From: Paraoerskovia marina DSM 21750
Lineage (GTDB): Bacteria; Actinomycetota; Actinomycetes; Actinomycetales; Cellulomonadaceae
NCBI RefSeq assembly: GCF_000701465.1
Contig: NZ_JNIY01000004.1
Span: 310,001 to 374,000, forward strand
Direction: 5' to 3'
DNA: 64,000 nt
The position numbers and the translations under genes were made by a program. Below the pieces are notes generated by a model, which made no database searches, was not told the DNA's origin, and was given only the letters and a program-made list of their open reading frames with translations. This document shows, piece by piece, positions 18,857 to 27,617 of this stretch. How positions within the stretch are numbered: the stretch's first letter is position 1; the number at the start of each line of letters is the position of its first letter.

Positions 18857-21604
18857 ATGGCAACACGACGAGAGATCAAGAGCGAGGCGGTCGCCCGCGT
18901 CGACGCCGAGCGCGCCGCGCGGCGTGAGCGCAAGGCCGAGCTCGAGGCGATGACGCCCGAGGACCGCAAGGTCGCGAAGGCGGAGGACAAGCAGAAGGCG
19001 AAGGACGCCGAGACGGCGGCCAAGGCCGAACGCAAGGAGCGCCGCAGCACCATGACGCGCAGCGAGCGGCGCGAGGACAAGCGCCGCGAGCGCGTGCACC
19101 GCAAGGTGAGCCACCGCCCGCGCCGCGCGGTCGGGTGGGGCGTGACGGGTGTGGCCGTCGTCGCGATCGGTGCGCTCGCGGCGCCGTGGGTCAGCGACCT
19201 GACACGACTGACCTCGATGGAGTTCGACACCGAGACGGCCGAGGGTGTCGCCGCCCGCGAGAACGCGGCCGTCGTCTCCGAGAACGTCGCCGACGAGGGC
19301 ATCGTCCTGCTCAAGAACGAGGACGCGGTGCTCCCGCTGGCCGAGCCCCGCATCAACGTCTTCAGCTTCGAGTCGTTCAACCTGCGTCTCGGCGGCGGCG
19401 GCAGCGGCGGCAGCAACCTGTCGACGGCGCCCACCCTCTACGAGGCGATGGACCAGGTCGGTGTCGAGTACAACACCGAGCTCCACGCGACGATGGAGGA
19501 CGCCGGCGCCGAGTCCGCCACGGGCTCGTCGAACGGGTTCGTGCAGATCGTCGGGAGCCTCGTCGGTGGCGACGAGTCGGCCGAGCCCGAGCCCGACTAC
19601 CTCACCGACGACGTCCTGGCACAGGCCCAGGAGTTCTCGGACACCGCGATGATCGTGGTCGGCAACGACGGCGTGGAGGGCTCGGACATGACCGCCGAGC
19701 AGCTGCGGCTGGTGGACAACCAGATCGCGCTCCTGGACGTGGTGACGGAGCACTTCGACGACGTGGTCGTCGTCGTGAACTCGGGCAACCAGATGGAGCT
19801 CGGCTTCCTCGACGAGTACCCGCAGATCAAGTCCGCTCTCTGGATCGGGACCCCCGGGCCGCAGGGTGCGGTCTCGCTCGCCAAGGTGCTCAACGGCGAC
19901 GTCAACCCGTCCGGGCACCTGACCGACACCTACGCCTACGACGTGACCTCCGCGCCGTCGACCGAGACGTTCGGGGACTTCACGTACGACAACGCCGACC
20001 GCGGGTTCCTCAACTACAACGAGGGCATCTACGTCGGGTACCGCTACTACGAGACCCGGTACGTCGACGACGAGGCGGGCTACGACGCGGCCGTCCAGTA
20101 CCCCTTCGGCCACGGGCTGAGCTACACCGACTTCACGTGGGACGCGGCCGACCCGGTCGTCACCGACGAGGAGATCAGCGTCGACGTCGACGTGACCAAC
20201 GACGGCGACGTCGCGGGCAAGGACGTCGTGCAGGTCTACTTCTCCGCCCCCTACACGCCGGGCGGGATCGAGAAGTCGGCGATCGAGCTCGCGGGCTACG
20301 CCAAGACCTCGATGCTCGAGCCGGGCGACTCCGAGACGGTCACCGTCACGTTCGACACGCGGGACATGGCCTCGTGGGACTCCGAGAACGGCGGCGGCTA
20401 CCTGCTCGAGGCCGGTGACTACGTCATCAGCGTCTCGAACGACGTGCACGACGCCGTCGCCGAGTTCACCACCGAGGTCGGCGAGGACGTCCGCTACGAC
20501 ACCGACGCCGACACCGGGGAGAGCCTCGAGAACCGCTTCGAGTACGCCGAGGGCGACCTGACCTACCTGTCGCGCGACGACTGGGAGGGCACGTACCCCG
20601 ACGCCGACGACATGGACTTCACCGCCTCGGACGAGGTCCTCGAGCGGATGGACCCGACGATCGAGCCCGCCGAGGGCGAGGCTCCGACGACGGGCGCCGA
20701 CAACGGCCTCATGTTCGCCGACCTCGAGGGTCTCGACTACGACGATCCGGCCTGGGACCTGTTCCTCGACCAGCTCACGCTCGACGAGCAGATCCAGATC
20801 TTCTCCCAGGGTGCGTACCTGACGGCCGAGGTCGAGCGCCTCGGCGTGACGTCGGCCGTGCTCCTCGACAGCCCCGCCGGCCTGAACTCCCTGTTCAGCT
20901 CGATCGAGGCGGCGTCGTACCCGACCGAGATCGTCATCGCCTCGACGTGGAACGACGACCTCGCTTACGCGGTCGGTGAGTCGGTCGGCACCGAGGCCAA
21001 CGCCTACGACGTCCAGGGCTGGTACGCCCCGGGGATGAACCTGCACCGCTCCGCGTTCGGCGGTCGCGACTTCGAGTACTACTCGGAGGACCCCGTGATC
21101 TCCGGGCAGATGGCGGCCGGGATGGTCAACGGCGCGCAGGACCAGGGCGTGCTGACGTTCATCAAGCACTTCGCGCTCAACGACCAGGAGGTCAACGCGC
21201 GCACCGGCCTGAACGTGTTCGTCGACGAGCAGGCGTTCCGCGAGGTCTACCTCCAGCCCTTCGAGATCGCGGTGAAGGACAGCGACCCCACGGGTGCGAT
21301 GAGCTCCTTCATCAACATCGGCGGCAGCTGGGCCGGTGGCAACGAGCAGCTGCTCCAGGAGGTGCTCCGCGGCGAGTGGGGCTTCGACGGGGTGGTATCG
21401 ACCGACGCCGTCCTCGGTGGCTGGATGGACCCGGCGCTCGCGGTCCGGTACGGCAACGACCTGATGCTGGCACCGTTCGCGCACACCACGATCGACGCGA
21501 CCGAGGAGGCCTACGACGAGGACCCGGTCGGGGTGGGCGAGGGCCTGCGTGACCGCGTCCACACCGCGCTGTACGCCGTGCTCAGCACCTCGGCGACGGA
21601 CTGA
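18857..21604 (+). CDS. Membrane-anchored, domain-permuted GH3 glycosidase
   Basis: A 915-residue protein starting 7 bases after the previous stop. Residues 1-90 are highly charged and helical (ERAARRERKAELEAM, RREDKRRER), then one TM segment (GWGVTGVAVVAIGALAAPWV, about 93-112). The catalytic unit has swapped order. The GH3 C domain comes first (about 130-380; GIVLLKNEDAVLPL, MIVVGNDGVEGSDM). FnIII follows (FGHGLSYTDFTWD). The GH3 N domain is last (about 640-900; LLDSPAGLNS, IKHFALNDQEVNAR, nucleophile Asp850 in VVSTDAVLGG). This permutation is known in a minor GH3 group. The positively charged N tail suggests an outward-facing enzyme, so the two GH3 proteins may act on either side of the membrane. 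Confidence 0.85.
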   Translation: MATRREIKSEAVARVDAERAARRERKAELEAMTPEDRKVAKAEDKQKAKDAETAAKAERKERRSTMTRSERREDKRRERVHRKVSHRPRRAVGWGVTGVAVVAIGALAAPWVSDLTRLTSMEFDTETAEGVAARENAAVVSENVADEGIVLLKNEDAVLPLAEPRINVFSFESFNLRLGGGGSGGSNLSTAPTLYEAMDQVGVEYNTELHATMEDAGAESATGSSNGFVQIVGSLVGGDESAEPEPDYLTDDVLAQAQEFSDTAMIVVGNDGVEGSDMTAEQLRLVDNQIALLDVVTEHFDDVVVVVNSGNQMELGFLDEYPQIKSALWIGTPGPQGAVSLAKVLNGDVNPSGHLTDTYAYDVTSAPSTETFGDFTYDNADRGFLNYNEGIYVGYRYYETRYVDDEAGYDAAVQYPFGHGLSYTDFTWDAADPVVTDEEISVDVDVTNDGDVAGKDVVQVYFSAPYTPGGIEKSAIELAGYAKTSMLEPGDSETVTVTFDTRDMASWDSENGGGYLLEAGDYVISVSNDVHDAVAEFTTEVGEDVRYDTDADTGESLENRFEYAEGDLTYLSRDDWEGTYPDADDMDFTASDEVLERMDPTIEPAEGEAPTTGADNGLMFADLEGLDYDDPAWDLFLDQLTLDEQIQIFSQGAYLTAEVERLGVTSAVLLDSPAGLNSLFSSIEAASYPTEIVIASTWNDDLAYAVGESVGTEANAYDVQGWYAPGMNLHRSAFGGRDFEYYSEDPVISGQMAAGMVNGAQDQGVLTFIKHFALNDQEVNARTGLNVFVDEQAFREVYLQPFEIAVKDSDPTGAMSSFINIGGSWAGGNEQLLQEVLRGEWGFDGVVSTDAVLGGWMDPALAVRYGNDLMLAPFAHTTIDATEEAYDEDPVGVGEGLRDRVHTALYAVLSTSATD

Positions 21605-21623
21605 CCGGGCGCAGCCTGGCACG

Positions 21624-21668
21624 CGCCGGCGCCCCGGACCCTCCGCGCGAGGGTCCGGGGCGCCGGCG
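21624..21668 (+). terminator. Strong hairpin terminator after the GH3 operon
   Basis: A perfect 19-base stem, cgccggcgccccggaccct (21624-21642) with its complement at 21650-21668, closes a 7-base loop 20 bases after the second GH3 stop. Confidence 0.85.
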
Positions 21669-22020
21669 TGCGCGCGCCCGGACGCGGAGTGTTTCGGCAG
21701 AGCGGGTGAATTTCTCCTGGAGGATCCGCGCTCCGGCGTTTGGGCATTCCTGAGTTGGACGGCTGTCCGTGTTGCTTGTGCACCCGCTGGGCCGCGACAT
21801 CTCAACGGAATCTCGCCGGATAGTGGTCGAGTTTGACGCAGGGGTCCTCGACAGTGCACTATTTATCTCGACGGTACGGACCGCCTGCCCCCTGCGCGGT
21901 TCGTACCGTCTTTTCATGTCCGGACGCTTTTCCATCGCACGTCGGTGACGTAGGCCTGGACCCCACCCCGTACGGCGTGCCGTGTCCCGCCGGGCACCCC
22001 CGCCCGTTAGCGTTCTGTGG
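21669..22020. other. Gene-free intergenic stretch of lower GC
   Basis: Between the GH3 operon terminator and the next gene no convincing ORF exists. The stretch is less GC-rich than its surroundings. It holds a second hairpin at 21870-21914, possible promoter boxes before it, and a TAGCGT -10 box (22008-22013) 7 bases before the GTG of the following gene. Confidence 0.6.
21833..21914 (+). terminator. Second hairpin with T run, preceded by promoter-like boxes
   Basis: gacggtacggaccgc (21870-21884) pairs with gcggttcgtaccgtc (21896-21910), with one G-T pair, followed by TTTT: an intrinsic-terminator shape. Upstream TTGACG (21833-21838) and CACTAT (21857-21862) with an 18-base spacer could start a transcript only about 45 bases before the stop point. 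It may be a back-up terminator or a very short RNA. Confidence 0.4.
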
Positions 22021-25000
22021 GTGAATGCAGCGTGGTCGTCCTCCGGACCCAGAACACTGGCCGAGCTCTCCCGCGCCGACGGGCGTGACGGGCCGAGCGG
22101 CGAGGATTCGCGCCCGCAGATCGTCGACGACCCCACGGACGCCGAGCTCGTGCGCTCCGTCGTCGCGACCTGGCGCTCGTCCCTCGTGGAGCACGCGGGC
22201 GGATCGTCGCTCGCCGACGTCGAGGTCCTCGGCGACGCCGTCATGGATCTGACGGGTGCGCACCCCTCGGGCGTCGCCCAGCTCTTTGCCGGACGCCCCA
22301 CACGACTGTCGAACATCTTCCGCGAGGCCGGGGGGCTGCTCCCGGTCGCACGACGTCGAGCACGCGCCGTCGTCGCACGCTCCGGCGAGTACGGGCAGCG
22401 CTACGGGGTCCCGGCCACCTATCTCGCGATGGGAGTGGCCACCTGGGAGGCGCAGGACCCGACCTCGCAGACGGACGACGTCATCGCGCTGGCGCAGGTC
22501 ACGCACCGGACGGGGGAGGCCTCCCCGGCGCAGCCCGACGACGGCGCACCCACGACGGACGGCGTCGACGGCTCCGCGCCGGAGACCGCGTCCGACGTCG
22601 CCACGGACGATTCGAGGGTCCCGTCCGGTGCGGCAGAGGTCGCCGTGCCGTCCGGTCCGGCGGACTCCGCGGGCGAGGAGCTCGACGAGGACGGGCCCGG
22701 GCCGGAGGCAAACGTCGTGCGGGCCCCCGTGCTGCTGCGGCCCATCACGGTGCGCCCGCTCGGAGCCGACGAGCGGGACTTCGAGCTCGTCCTCGAACCG
22801 ACCGCCGAGATCAACCCGCTGCTCGCCCGCACCCTGCGGTCGCACGGGGCGCTCCTCGACCCGGGTGCCCTCGCCCGCAGCACCTTCACCCCCTCCGGGT
22901 TCGAGCCCGACGACGCCCTCGAACGCCTGGCAGCGCTCGGCGAGGCCGTGCTCGGCGACTTCGAGCTCACCCCCCGCGTCCTCGTCGGTGCGTTCGTGCA
23001 CCCGGGACAGATGCTCGTCGACGACCTCGACGAGCTCGTCTCCGGTCTCGAGCGGCACGAGGTGGTCGGAGCCATCGCGGGCTCGGCCGAGGCCACCCGC
23101 ACGACGCTCGCGTCGGTCCCGCCCCGACGGGACGGGGACGTCACTCCCGCGCAGGAGCGCGGTGCCGGTGACCTCGACCCGAGCCAGCGTCACGTCCTCG
23201 ACACCCTCGGCACGGGATCACACCTCTTCGTCGACGCCCCGGCGGGCTCCGACGTCGCGGGGACCGTGGCCGCGATCGTCGCCGAGGCCGCGGCCTCCGG
23301 GCGCAGCGTGCTCTACGTGCCCGGGCACCGCAGGTCCGCCGACCTGCTCGACGCCCGGCTCGCCGAGCTCGGCCTCGACAACCTCGTGCTCGACGTCCCC
23401 GCGTCGCCGGACTGGCGCGCCGTCGTCTCGCAGCGCCTGCTCTCCGCGATGGCGACCGAGGCGGAGCCTCCCGTCACGGAGGAGACGGAGCAGGCCCAGG
23501 ACGCACTGCTCGGCGCGCGCAGCAGGCTCGCGCAGTACATCGAGGCGCTGCACGTCGTCCGCGAACCGTGGCAGGTCTCGGCCTACGACGCGCTCCAGGG
23601 TCTCGCGGCCGTCACGTCGGCACGCCCTGCACCGTCCACGCAGGTGCGCCTCAAGCCTGCGGTGACCCTCGCCGTCGGACGGGAGCGCCGCGAAGAGATC
23701 ACCCGTCAGCTCGAGCGCGCCGCGTCCCTCGGGGCGTTCACGGCCGAGGCCCGGGACACGCCCTGGGCCGGTGCCGAGCTCACCACCGACGAGGCCGCAC
23801 GCTCGGCGGTCCAACGCCTCGAGCGGCTCGTGAACCAGACCGTGCCGCAGCTGCGCGCCCAGGTGGCCCAGGTGGCCGCCTCGACGGGGCTCGAGCCCGC
23901 CGTCACGCTCGACGACTGGTCCGCCCAGCTCACGATGCTCGGCGGCATGCGAGGGACCCTCGACATCTTCCTGCCCGAGATCTTCGAGCGGGCCGCCGCC
24001 GACATGGTGCACGCCACCGCATCGCGCAGGCAGCGCGCCGACGCCGGGATCGAGATGAGCTGGACGCACCGCCGCCGGCTGCGCAAGCAGGCCCGCGACA
24101 TGGTGCGACCAGGCGTCCGGGTGCCCGACATGCACACTGCCCTGACCCAGGTCGCGGCCCAGCGTGCCGTCTGGCAGCAGCACTGCCCCCGCGGCGGCTG
24201 GCCCGTCCTGCCCGCGGGACTCGCCTCGATCGAGGACACCGCCGAGGCCGTCCGGATCGACCTCGACGAGCTGGCACCGGTGCTGGCCGGCACGCGTGGT
24301 GGGTCCGACCTGACCGGCATGCGGCTGGACGAGCTCGCCACCCGCCTGAACGCACTGCTCGCCGACCGTGCCGCGCTCGACCACCTGCCGCAGCGCACCG
24401 CGATCCTGCGCGGCGTCGGCGACTCGGGCCTGGGTGACCTGCTGGCCGACCTGGCCGCGCGCGAGGTCTCGACCGACGTCGTCGGCAACGAGCTCGAGCT
24501 CGCGTGGTGGAGCTCTGTGTTCGAGCAGATCCTCGACCAGGACCCGGCGCTCGCGGGTCAGGACTCGACAGGGCTCGACGCGCTCGCCGAGAGGTTCCGC
24601 ACGCTCGACCGCCGGCACGTCGAGTCGCTCTCGGGGCCCGTCCGCGCGGCGGCCCGCGAGTACCTGGGCGAGGCGATGCGGGAGTACCGCGACGAGGCCG
24701 AGGCCCTGTTCACCGAGCTGATCGAGGGCCGGCTCACCAGCGTCCGGATCTCCACGGAGACCTACCCGCACGTGATGCGTCGGCTGCGGCCGTGCATCGT
24801 CGCGACCCCGACGCTCGTGCCGCACATCGCCCCGGCGAGCCGGACCGTCGACGTGGTCATCCTCGACTCGGTCCAGCACACGCCGGTCGAGCTCGTCGTC
24901 TCCGCCCTGGCGCGCGGCCGCCAGATCGTCGTCGTGGGGGACCCGCGCACCGCCTCCGGCAGCGCGGTCGCCGAGCTCAGCGACGTCCTGCCCGTGGTGC

Positions 25001-26124
25001 GGCTCGAGCCGCGTCCGTCGCGGCGCGACCCCGGGCTGACGCAGTTCCTGACCGACCACGGATACGACGGCGTGCTCCAGGTCGCCCCGCTGCCTCGCCC
25101 CGACACGCTGCTCGTCCGCGATCTCGTGGACGGTCGCGGAATGCCGGACCAGCGGTCCGGCATCGTCGAGACCACGCAGGCCGAGGTCGAGCGGGTCGTC
25201 GAGATCGCGATCGACCACGCCCTGACGCGGCCGGACGAGACGTTCGGCATCATCGCGGGGACGGCGCTGCACGCCGACCGCATCCGGGAGTCGTTGCTCT
25301 CCGAAGTACGTGCGAACCCGGCTCTCGCGCCGTTCTTCGCCGGCTCACGGCCCGGGCCGGTCGTCGTGGCAGGGCTCCCGGACGTCGCCTCACTTGAGCG
25401 GGACCGGATCGTGCTGAGCCTCGGCCTCGGCCGAACGCCGCACGGTCGCGTCCTGCACCGCTTCGGGCAGATCGCGGAGCCCGGTGGTGACGCGATGCTC
25501 CTCGGGTCGCTGGTCGCGGCCCGCTCGCACCTGCACCTGGTGACCTGTCTCGAGTCGTCAGACCTCGAGCCCGAGCGCCTGCGCAGCGCCGGGCCGCGTC
25601 TGCTGCGGGAGGTCCTCGTGCTCATGGAGCGCCGCAACGGCGCGCAGGACCAGGTGACCCTCGGGACGGGCGGACCGTCGAGCGGCCCCGACCGTCTCGT
25701 CGTCGACCTCGCCGACCGGCTGTGGCGCGAGGGGCTGATCGTCGAGACCGACTACGGCATCGACGGCGGGCGCAGCATCCCGCTGGTCGTCGGGCACCCG
25801 GACCTGCCCGGCGAGCTGCTGGTCGCCGTCCTGACCGACGACGCCGCCTACGTCGCGGAGTCGAGCGTCCGTGCGCGCGACCGCCTCGTGGGGGAGCGGC
25901 TCGAGTCCCTCGGATGGTCCGTCGTCCAGGTCTGGTCGGCCGCGGCCTTCCTCGACCCGGGCAAGGAGGCCGAGCGCATCCGTCGCGTCGTGGAGCGGGC
26001 GCGGGACGCGCGCGTGCCCGCACCTGCTGTGACGGCGGCGCCGACGAGCGCGCCGGTGCCCGTGGTCGTGGACGACACGATCGTCGAGGAGACCTTGGAC
26101 TTCGAGGTCCCGTCGAATGACTGA
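22021..26124 (+). CDS. Degenerate superfamily I helicase-like protein with C-terminal Vsr/MTES_1575-like domain
   Basis: A 1367-residue protein. The N-terminal region resembles DUF4011-type helicases (VVATWRSSLVEHAGG, then APVLLRPITVRPLG). The helicase core starts at DPSQRHVLDTLGTGSHLF, but the Walker A position reads APAGSDVAGT (about 407-418) with no Gly-Lys-Thr. The motif II position reads VVILDSVQHTPVEL (about 945) instead of DEASQ. The C-terminal domain (about 1215-1330; LVVDLADRLWREGLIVE, RARDRLVGERLESLGWSVVQVWS) matches the REase fold of the MTES_1575 group. The expected catalytic Asp is absent there: SIPLVVG stands where relatives have a VDLAV-like strand. An ATP-independent scaffold is likely. 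The GTG start has a TAGCGT box 7 bases upstream. Confidence 0.7.
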   Translation: MNAAWSSSGPRTLAELSRADGRDGPSGEDSRPQIVDDPTDAELVRSVVATWRSSLVEHAGGSSLADVEVLGDAVMDLTGAHPSGVAQLFAGRPTRLSNIFREAGGLLPVARRRARAVVARSGEYGQRYGVPATYLAMGVATWEAQDPTSQTDDVIALAQVTHRTGEASPAQPDDGAPTTDGVDGSAPETASDVATDDSRVPSGAAEVAVPSGPADSAGEELDEDGPGPEANVVRAPVLLRPITVRPLGADERDFELVLEPTAEINPLLARTLRSHGALLDPGALARSTFTPSGFEPDDALERLAALGEAVLGDFELTPRVLVGAFVHPGQMLVDDLDELVSGLERHEVVGAIAGSAEATRTTLASVPPRRDGDVTPAQERGAGDLDPSQRHVLDTLGTGSHLFVDAPAGSDVAGTVAAIVAEAAASGRSVLYVPGHRRSADLLDARLAELGLDNLVLDVPASPDWRAVVSQRLLSAMATEAEPPVTEETEQAQDALLGARSRLAQYIEALHVVREPWQVSAYDALQGLAAVTSARPAPSTQVRLKPAVTLAVGRERREEITRQLERAASLGAFTAEARDTPWAGAELTTDEAARSAVQRLERLVNQTVPQLRAQVAQVAASTGLEPAVTLDDWSAQLTMLGGMRGTLDIFLPEIFERAAADMVHATASRRQRADAGIEMSWTHRRRLRKQARDMVRPGVRVPDMHTALTQVAAQRAVWQQHCPRGGWPVLPAGLASIEDTAEAVRIDLDELAPVLAGTRGGSDLTGMRLDELATRLNALLADRAALDHLPQRTAILRGVGDSGLGDLLADLAAREVSTDVVGNELELAWWSSVFEQILDQDPALAGQDSTGLDALAERFRTLDRRHVESLSGPVRAAAREYLGEAMREYRDEAEALFTELIEGRLTSVRISTETYPHVMRRLRPCIVATPTLVPHIAPASRTVDVVILDSVQHTPVELVVSALARGRQIVVVGDPRTASGSAVAELSDVLPVVRLEPRPSRRDPGLTQFLTDHGYDGVLQVAPLPRPDTLLVRDLVDGRGMPDQRSGIVETTQAEVERVVEIAIDHALTRPDETFGIIAGTALHADRIRESLLSEVRANPALAPFFAGSRPGPVVVAGLPDVASLERDRIVLSLGLGRTPHGRVLHRFGQIAEPGGDAMLLGSLVAARSHLHLVTCLESSDLEPERLRSAGPRLLREVLVLMERRNGAQDQVTLGTGGPSSGPDRLVVDLADRLWREGLIVETDYGIDGGRSIPLVVGHPDLPGELLVAVLTDDAAYVAESSVRARDRLVGERLESLGWSVVQVWSAAAFLDPGKEAERIRRVVERARDARVPAPAVTAAPTSAPVPVVVDDTIVEETLDFEVPSND

Positions 26125-26320
26125 TTCGTCCGACGGTGCGACGGGCGCGTCCGACGGCGGCACACCCCCGAGGAGGAGGCGCCGCCGCGTGGTCCGGCCC
26201 GGGACGGAGACGTCCGGCGGGGGCGGGTCCACGTCGGACGACGTGCCCGAGCCGAGTGAACGACCGGACGACGCCAACGACGTACGCCTGCGCCGGGACG
26301 TCCCGCCGCACTGGGGCTAG
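26117..26320 (+). CDS. Small conserved actinobacterial protein with C-terminal RLRRDVPPHWG motif
   Basis: A 67-residue, largely disordered protein: an acidic Ser/Gly/Asp start, a basic block PPRRRRRRVVRPG, then NDVRLRRDVPPHWG at the very C terminus, a motif I recall from small actinobacterial proteins. Its ATG overlaps the 3' end of the helicase-like gene by 8 bases, so the two are translationally coupled and may work together. Its TAG overlaps the mscL stop on the other strand. Function unknown. Confidence 0.65.
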   Translation: MTDSSDGATGASDGGTPPRRRRRRVVRPGTETSGGGGSTSDDVPEPSERPDDANDVRLRRDVPPHWG

Positions 26321-26748
26321 TCGGTCGCCGCGGGGTCCTCGCGGTGTCGGGGCTCCGTGCCTCGCGCGTCGGAGAGGATGTCGCGGATCTCCCGCAGCGT
26401 CGACACCTCGTCCGAGATCTCCTCGGGCACCGGGTCCTTGAGCGCGGCCCGTCGGGCGGCGAGGGCGTTCATCGGCGCCACGATGACGAAGTAGACGGCG
26501 AGCGCGACCAGGAAGAACTGCAGGAACGCGTTCAGGATCATCCCGACCTGGATGGTGGCACCCTCGCGCAGGGTGATGTCCCACAGGTCGGAGAGGTCGG
26601 GCTTGCCGAAGATCGCGGCGATCAGCGGGTTGACGAGATAGTCGACGATCGCGGTCACGACGGCCCCGAACGCAGCGCCGATGACGACGCCGACGGCGAG
26701 GTCGACCGCGTTGCCGCGGAGGATGAATTCCTTGAATCCGTTGATCAC
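26317..26748 (-). CDS. mscL: Large-conductance mechanosensitive channel
   Basis: A 143-residue MscL. The N terminus INGFKEFILRGNAVDLAVGV leads into TM1 (VVIGAAFGAVVTAIVDYLV), a periplasmic loop, TM2 (VGMILNAFLQFFLVALAVYF) and a charged cytoplasmic helix (EEISDEVSTLREIRDIL). It is a pentameric safety valve against hypo-osmotic shock. It starts with GTG 26748. It occupies the same region as in mycobacteria. Confidence 0.96.
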   Translation of the reverse strand: MINGFKEFILRGNAVDLAVGVVIGAAFGAVVTAIVDYLVNPLIAAIFGKPDLSDLWDITLREGATIQVGMILNAFLQFFLVALAVYFVIVAPMNALAARRAALKDPVPEEISDEVSTLREIRDILSDARGTEPRHREDPAATD

Positions 26749-26831
26749 GGTCCGATTCCCTTCGGTGAGCTGATGCTCGGCCGATCGTCTCCCGAACGCG
26801 GGGATGGTGCACGCGCTGCGCGATCCCCGGC

Positions 26832-27479
26832 TCAGGGGACAAAGACGGCCGCGAGCCGCGACGCGGTCGCGAGTGCCGGGGCCTCGGAGGGAGAGACCGC
26901 GACCAGCAGCGTCGTCGTGGTCTCGGGGGTCGAGCTCAGGAGTCCGCTCCCGGACGCGCCCACGTCCGTGGTCCGCGGGAGGACGAGGGCTCCGCGAGCG
27001 AGGACCTCGGTGTCTTCCGGGTCGTCGGTGCCCGCGCCGAGGACGTCCGGCTCGGGTGGCGCGAGGAGGTCGACCCGGTCACCTGCGTGGAGCATCTCGG
27101 CCGTGTCGGGCAGCCGGACGGGGACGACGACAGTGTCGTCGGGTGCCAGGTCCGCGGGGCGTCCGGCACCGACCAGCGCCTCGGTAAGCACCTGGCCGGG
27201 GGTCAGCAGAACGGCGGTCTCACGGCCGACCGCCTCGTCCAGCCCGTCCGCGCCGCGGAGTGCGGTCGGGGGGACCGTCGAGGCCTGCCTCGTGGCGAGC
27301 TCGACGTCGTCCGCGGTCAGCACGCCGCCGGGGGCGAGGTCACGCATCGCGACGACGACCTCCGTCGTCGGAACGGGCGGTGGCCGGAGCGCGTGGGCCA
27401 GGACGAGCACGCCGAGCCCCGCACAGATCGCCGCCACGACGAACCGGAGGCGCCAGAGCGTCAGTCGAAGAGAGTGCAC
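26832..27479 (-). CDS. SAF-domain protein (CpaB/RcpC-like)
   Basis: A 215-residue protein with one N-terminal TM segment (FVVAAICAGLGVLVLAHAL) and a SAF domain (VVVAMRDLAPGGVLTADDVEL, LLTPGQVLTEALVG), followed by a beta-rich RcpC-like part (VVVPVRLPDTAEMLHAGDRVDLL). CpaB relatives help Flp pilus assembly, but no other pilus gene is present here. Orphan copies at this locus are common in actinobacteria, so the role is unclear. Confidence 0.75.
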   Translation of the reverse strand: MHSLRLTLWRLRFVVAAICAGLGVLVLAHALRPPPVPTTEVVVAMRDLAPGGVLTADDVELATRQASTVPPTALRGADGLDEAVGRETAVLLTPGQVLTEALVGAGRPADLAPDDTVVVPVRLPDTAEMLHAGDRVDLLAPPEPDVLGAGTDDPEDTEVLARGALVLPRTTDVGASGSGLLSSTPETTTTLLVAVSPSEAPALATASRLAAVFVP

Positions 27480-27617
27480 CCGAGCACGCTAGGTCGGGGC
27501 CGTGGTTCTCTCGGCGGACGCAGGGCTCGGTGTGGACGCGGGCGACGCGGAGGACTTCTGTGGACGGAGCGGGCGCCCCGGATCCGCGCCGGACCTGCCC
27601 GAAAACGACGTCGGTCG

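Noticed and set aside
18737-21859. Minus-strand 1040-codon frame opposite the second GH3 gene
   Set aside because: No recognisable domain. The plus strand carries all GH3 motifs in this span.
21833-22024. 63-codon plus-strand frame in the gap before the helicase-like gene
   Set aside because: It crosses a strong hairpin terminator, has no ribosome-binding site and no motif.
26832-27479. Flp/tad pilus locus suggested by the CpaB-like gene
   Set aside because: No tadA, tadB, tadC, flp or prepilin peptidase gene is present in the window. Orphan SAF proteins are common at this locus.
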